Assembly (NCBI RefSeq): GCF_004138495.1
Contig: NZ_ML142852.1
Span: 39,562 to 47,996, forward strand
Origin: Phytoactinopolyspora endophytica
GTDB lineage: Bacteria; Actinomycetota; Actinomycetes; Jiangellales; Jiangellaceae
Direction of reading: 5' to 3'
DNA: 8,435 nucleotides
Under the pieces are notes generated by a model. That model did no database searches. It saw nothing but the letters and a program-made list of their open reading frames with translations, and was not told where the DNA came from. How positions within the stretch are numbered: the first letter of the stretch is position 1; every line of letters starts with the position of its first letter. Made by a program: the position numbers and the translations under genes. This document shows, one piece after another, positions 5,763 through 8,435 of this stretch.

Positions 5763-6113
5763 TCACATGTCCGGGTTACGCAGGACCCGGAGGTGACCGC
5801 GCCGAGGACCTTCGCCCCTCGGCTCCTCCGGCTCTTCCGGGGGCTTCGCGGCCTCCCTGACCGCATCGGCGAGCGCAAGCAGATCGTCACTGGACGGTCC
5901 CAGCGCTGCCGGATCCGGGGCGAGCCTGATCACTTCCCAGCCACGTGGAGCAACAAGCCGCTCCGAATGCTCGGAGCAGAGGTCGTACGCGTGCGGTTCG
6001 GCATACGTGGCCAACGGACCCAGCACAGCCGTGGAGTTGGCGTAGTCATAGGTGAGCGTCGCTACGGCCGTCCTGGAACAGGCCGATCGGGAACAGCGAC
6101 GTGTAGGGCTCAC
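5763..6113 (-). CDS. DUF3499 family protein, putative small zinc-binding protein
   Basis: This 116-residue soluble protein begins VSPTRRCSRSACSRTAVATL and contains the hallmark STAVLGPLATYAEPHAYDLC and RLVAPRGWEVIRL, which I recognise as the actinobacterial DUF3499 family (Rv3258c in M. tuberculosis). C7, C12, C46 and H49, plus H41, form a CxxxxC...CxxH arrangement that looks like a small zinc-ribbon or treble-clef fold. The metal is inferred. After residue 65 comes a short helix (DDLLALADAVREAAK) and a Pro/Glu/Arg tail that is probably disordered. I chose GTG 6113 because family homology starts there. In-frame codons continue upstream for another 55 residues, but they overlap the promoter region and the 5' end of the divergent gene. 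No Shine-Dalgarno precedes the GTG, whereas a TAGCCT lies eight bases upstream, suggesting a leaderless transcript. Function unknown. Confidence 0.88.
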   Translation of the reverse strand: MSPTRRCSRSACSRTAVATLTYDYANSTAVLGPLATYAEPHAYDLCSEHSERLVAPRGWEVIRLAPDPAALGPSSDDLLALADAVREAAKPPEEPEEPRGEGPRRGHLRVLRNPDM

Positions 6114-6203
6114 AATTGCCAAGGCTAACGCCCCGACAGGTGGTCCGGCCGCTCGGCACGCCAGGACCCGTCCACGACGTCTTTCTCCTGCTAATCTGCC
6201 GAC
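6114..6203. promoter_or_regulatory. Divergent promoter region with two leaderless-type -10 elements
   Basis: On the plus strand TAATCT (6192-6197) lies six bases before the GTG at 6204. On the minus strand TAGCCT (6127-6122) lies eight bases before the GTG at 6113. Both fit TANNNT placed so that transcription would begin at or beside the start codon, a common actinobacterial arrangement. Neither gene has a recognisable ribosome binding site. No convincing -35 boxes were seen. Confidence 0.5.
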
Positions 6204-6656
6204 GTGAGGCGATCCCGCGCCCAGAAGGGCACCCGTCAGGTCACGCTCCCCGCGCTGCGCCGCGACAGACGTGGTCACGGGCTCCGAGCACCGCTAGCGC
6301 CGGAGGACTCCCCCCTGCGCCGTTCACCGGCGCAACGGTTCGACGACGTGGTGCTCGGCTGCGTCGAACACCTCGACAGGCGCTGGCGAGACCAGCTGGC
6401 CAAGGTCGAATTCGCCGTAGAGGACGTGCCCACGCTGGACGACTGGCCGCATGACTGGATCCCGCTGGCTCGCGCCTTCGCCAGCACCGGTGCCCTGCCT
6501 GCGCGGATCGTGATCTTCCGCCGTCCGATCGAGACCCGCGCCAAAGGCGGCCACCGGCTGCAGGACCTCGTCAGCGACGTCGTCATTGAGCAGGTCGCCG
6601 AGATGTTCGGTGTGGACCCCCAGGACGTCGATCCCACCTACGGTGACCACGACTAG
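6204..6656 (+). CDS. PF06262 (DUF1025) metallopeptidase-like protein lacking the HExxH zinc site
   Basis: This 150-residue soluble protein matches the small zincin-like family often annotated 'metallopeptidase family protein' (the Rv3259 position in M. tuberculosis). The recognisable core is RFDDVVLGCVEHLDRRW (45-61), the beta strand KVEFAVEDVP (67-76), LPARIVIFRRPIE (98-110) and the C-terminal helix DLVSDVVIEQVAEMFGVDPQDVDP (121-144). In catalytic members that helix carries HEVAHHFG; aligning on FG, the zinc ligands and general base become E129, Q130 and E133 (EQVAE). So the protein probably cannot bind zinc or cleave peptides in the usual way. A basic N-terminal extension (1-45) is likely disordered. 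The GTG 6204 start follows a TAATCT by six bases, fitting leaderless expression. It is divergent from DUF3499 and convergent with DUF5719. Role unknown; a binding or regulatory function is possible. Confidence 0.82.
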   Translation: MRRSRAQKGTRQVTLPALRRDRRGHGLRAPLAPEDSPLRRSPAQRFDDVVLGCVEHLDRRWRDQLAKVEFAVEDVPTLDDWPHDWIPLARAFASTGALPARIVIFRRPIETRAKGGHRLQDLVSDVVIEQVAEMFGVDPQDVDPTYGDHD

Positions 6657-6697
6657 CGAGACGGTGGGTCGCGCAGACCTCGCGATGAGGACGGCTT

Positions 6698-8299
6698 CTA
6701 CTCCTCGGTCGGGTCCAGCACGCCGGTGAGCTCGTTGACGACTCGCGGGACACCGACTTCGACGACAGGCGCCACAAGCGGCATGAGGTCCACGTACGCG
6801 CCGTCGTCGTCGGTGGCCACCATCTCCCTCGCCGCCACGATGGCACCCTGCTGACCGGGATCCACGACGGCCGTGGTGAACGTCGCGTCCTCGGCGGCTT
6901 CGAGCTCCACCGGCAGCGTCGCCTCACCGGGGACGTCGTACTCCTGCTCGTCGGCCACCTCACCGTCCTCGTTCAGCGTCTGCACCATGACCCGGGTCGA
7001 GGTCTCGACGACCGAACTGAGGTAGAGCCTCGTCGTGAAGCCGCTTCCGCTGCGGCCGAGCAATGCCGTCGCCGGACCATCCAGCGGCGGGGTCGCCGAT
7101 GTGAAAGCCAGATCGGGAAGCCCGTCGTCAGGCTCCTCCACCGTGCGGAGCGAGGCCGTGATCGGTTCATCGCTGTCGAGCTCGATCGCTGCGGGATCGT
7201 TGCTGATGTCCTCCAGTGGGACCTCGGACACGCTACCCGACGGGACCGTCATGACCTCGTGGTCGACCGGGGCGAACGCCCCGTTCGGGCCGAGCATTCG
7301 TAGCGAGACGATCGCGTCCGTCTCGCCCGGGTTGAGGACCTGCAGGACACCGTCCCGCTGGTCGGAAACTCCCGGGATCACGACTTGTTCCTGCGGTTCC
7401 TGCGCGGGCGGAATGTAGCTCATGCCCAGCGGCGTGGTCTCATCAGACTCCCGGACCTCTAGCGCCGCGGCCACCCGCCCCTGGGTCGTCGACACTCGTA
7501 CCCCGACACGCTCCGCCTCGGGGGCGAGGGCGTCGAGCAGTAACACCTGCTGGCTGTTCGCCGGCACCGCAATCCCCTGACTCGCCGGCGCCTCGAGCGG
7601 ACCGACGTCGTCCCACAGCTCCACGTCGACCACGGCACCGACCGACGTGGGGTTGGACAGCACGAGCCGACCGCGCTTGCCCACCTCCCCGGAACCGCCG
7701 ACGAACCAGTGCTCGCGGGAAGCCGGGCCGCAGGTCGATGTGCTCAGACCCCGCAGATCGGTCTCGTCGATCAGCAGCGACTGCTCCGCGGCCAGCCCTG
7801 GAGCCAGCGCACCATCGCCTTCCACCGCCACCGACGCGGGCTCCTCGGATTCCACTCTGGTGATGTCGAGGATCCCACGCTCCTCGACGGTGGTCACGGG
7901 CTCCACAGGCTCGTCCGACTCGTCCTCGGCCTGTTCCTCGTCCTCGGTCTGTTCCTCGTCCTCGGTCTGTTCCTCGTCCTCGGTCGCTTCCTCGTCCTCG
8001 GACTCTCCCGAATCCGGGGACTCGCCGGGCTCCTCAGCGATCTGGAGCTCTCGCGCGGTGATCGGCGCTGCTTCCTCGTCCTCAACGGTGGGTACGTCCG
8101 GCAACGTGAACACCCCGAAGTGAGACCGGCCTTCTTCCTCTCCACCGACGTAGGGGCACACCAGCGACGTCCGCACGACCGGTTCCTGAACGTCCGGGTA
8201 CTCCTCGACCACCGACTCGGGCGGCCCGATGAACGAGCCGGCCGCGACGACTCCGGCGACACCCGCTGCCAATGTCAGCGCGCTGATTCCGCCGCGCAT
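6698..8299 (-). CDS. DUF5719 family exported or membrane-anchored protein
   Basis: This 533-residue protein has an N-terminal hydrophobic segment (about 4-24, ALTLAAGVAGVVAAGSF) that acts as signal or anchor. There is a single Cys at 48 in SLVCPYVGG, a long acidic linker (about 73-160) with TEDEEQ repeats, and a second and only other Cys at 190 (STSTCGPA), so a disulphide is possible. Residues about 208-515 form three beta-rich modules with similar phrasing ('LVLSNPTSVGAVVDVELW', 'LQVLNPGETDAIVSLRML', 'LYLSSVVETSTRVMVQTL'), each followed by a 'V.V.T..G.VAAALEVRE'-type strand. This matches DUF5719, found beside a glycosyltransferase in actinomycetes. ATG 8299 follows GGAAGG by nine bases; a GTG directly before it at 8302 is equally usable. 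The upstream gene's stop overlaps the start (GTGATG), so the two are translationally coupled. It probably acts outside the membrane, perhaps on an envelope glycan; the function is not known. Confidence 0.82.
   Translation of the reverse strand: MRGGISALTLAAGVAGVVAAGSFIGPPESVVEEYPDVQEPVVRTSLVCPYVGGEEEGRSHFGVFTLPDVPTVEDEEAAPITARELQIAEEPGESPDSGESEDEEATEDEEQTEDEEQTEDEEQAEDESDEPVEPVTTVEERGILDITRVESEEPASVAVEGDGALAPGLAAEQSLLIDETDLRGLSTSTCGPASREHWFVGGSGEVGKRGRLVLSNPTSVGAVVDVELWDDVGPLEAPASQGIAVPANSQQVLLLDALAPEAERVGVRVSTTQGRVAAALEVRESDETTPLGMSYIPPAQEPQEQVVIPGVSDQRDGVLQVLNPGETDAIVSLRMLGPNGAFAPVDHEVMTVPSGSVSEVPLEDISNDPAAIELDSDEPITASLRTVEEPDDGLPDLAFTSATPPLDGPATALLGRSGSGFTTRLYLSSVVETSTRVMVQTLNEDGEVADEQEYDVPGEATLPVELEAAEDATFTTAVVDPGQQGAIVAAREMVATDDDGAYVDLMPLVAPVVEVGVPRVVNELTGVLDPTEE
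7921..8010 (-). repeat. 18-bp tandem repeat encoding TEDEEQ units in DUF5719
   Basis: About four near-identical 18-bp units lie at 7921-7938, 7939-7956, 7957-7974 and 7975-7992, with a decayed fifth at 7993-8010. The plus-strand unit is CGTCCTCGGTCTGTTCCT. They keep the frame and encode acidic EDEEQT/EDEEAT hexamers in the exported linker. The copy number is likely to vary between strains through slippage. Confidence 0.85.
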
Positions 8300-8435
8300 C
8301 ACGACTCACCTTCCTCATCCGACCGCCGCGCCCGGCGGCCACCCGACCTACGGCCGGCGGCACGCCGGCCGCGGTAATCCCCGCTGTCCTCGGTCGACGG
8401 CTCACCGTCGGCGCGGCGTGCACGCCGTCCCCGAT
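8299..8435 (-). CDS. C-terminal tail of an upstream gene, probably a glycosyltransferase (truncated by window edge)
   Basis: A minus-strand frame open from the window edge ends with TGA at 8301-8299, overlapping the DUF5719 start. The 44 visible residues begin RGRRARRADGEPSTED, continue SGDYRGRRAAGRRSGGRR and close ARRSDEEGES; 14 are Arg. This is a disordered basic tail, with no domain visible. The overlap (TGATG type) and codon pattern support that it is translated. In other actinomycetes, a family-2 glycosyltransferase with a basic C-terminal tail precedes DUF5719. The identification rests on that context only, not on visible catalytic motifs. Confidence 0.5.
   Translation of the reverse strand, partial: RGRRARRADGEPSTEDSGDYRGRRAAGRRSGGRRARRSDEEGES

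Noticed and set aside
5089..5796. Open frame on the plus strand overlapping ykoC
   Set aside because: It is an off-frame shadow rich in Arg, Gly and His; ykoC has the ARG motifs and a strong ribosome binding site.
6114..6278. 55-residue upstream extension of DUF3499
   Set aside because: It overlaps the 5' end of the divergent gene and the shared promoter region; family similarity begins at VSPTRRCS.
6656..6683. GCGAG/CTCGC inverted repeat between the metallopeptidase-like gene and DUF5719 as a terminator
   Set aside because: It has only a 5-bp stem with a long loop and no T-run on either strand.
7921..8010. Short regularly repeated units as a CRISPR array
   Set aside because: The 18-bp units are directly tandem with no spacers and keep the reading frame of a protein.
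7647..8377. Two plus-strand frames opposite DUF5719, one Ser-rich and one with Leu/Val repeats (LVLGLF)
   Set aside because: They are antisense readings of the acidic repeat; the minus frame has the signal segment, family pattern and ribosome binding site.
1..8435. Mobile element, prophage, toxin-antitoxin or defence system
   Set aside because: I saw no transposase, integrase, terminal inverted repeats, tRNA-adjacent att site or paired small toxin/antitoxin genes. The partial HNH protein belongs to what appears to be a housekeeping family.

Overview
The window is chromosomal DNA from a high-GC actinomycete. This rests on the strong G/C bias at third codon positions, frequent GTG starts, strong AGGAGG-type ribosome binding sites, and actinobacteria-typical families (DUF3499, the PF06262 metallopeptidase-like family, DUF5719, an LppX/LprG-like lipoprotein, an HNH protein with the 'LVLNATYEPL' N-terminus). 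The genus cannot be fixed from the sequence. I see no phage, insertion sequence, CRISPR array, tRNA or rRNA.

Layout. (1) 1-178, minus: the N-terminal part of an HNH-endonuclease-family gene running off the left edge. (2) 373-1977, minus: a PlsC-like acyltransferase gene and, upstream of it in the same direction, an acidic LppX/LprG-like lipoprotein gene; 87 bp separate them and they could share a transcript. (3) 2159-5686, plus: a promoter-like element, a well-conserved TPP (THI-box) riboswitch with a candidate Shine-Dalgarno-sequestering platform, then ykoE-ykoD-ykoC. These encode the S-component, the fused double ATPase and the EcfT transmembrane subunit of an energy-coupling-factor importer for thiamine or its pyrimidine precursor HMP. 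A 16-codon reading frame exactly bridges ykoD and ykoC. (4) 5763-8435: a DUF3499 gene (minus) divergent from a PF06262 metallopeptidase-like gene (plus), then, convergent on the latter, a DUF5719 gene (minus) overlapping the end of a further upstream gene whose Arg-rich tail is probably that of a glycosyltransferase.

How the genes work together. The thiamine block is a self-contained regulon: the riboswitch senses thiamine pyrophosphate and should switch off an importer of thiamine or HMP when the cofactor is plentiful. The right-hand block looks like the conserved actinobacterial neighbourhood that in Mycobacterium tuberculosis comprises manB-Rv3258c-Rv3259-whiB2. It probably relates to the cell envelope or mannose metabolism, but the exact roles of its genes are unknown. 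Here the thiamine cassette lies where manB might be expected.

I did not find a clearly new multigene system. The most interesting leads are the loss of the HExxH zinc site in the metallopeptidase-like protein (now EQVAE), the tiny coupling ORF between ykoD and ykoC, the repeated cationic amphipathic helix at the YkoE N-terminus, and the mutually exclusive pairings in the riboswitch leader.
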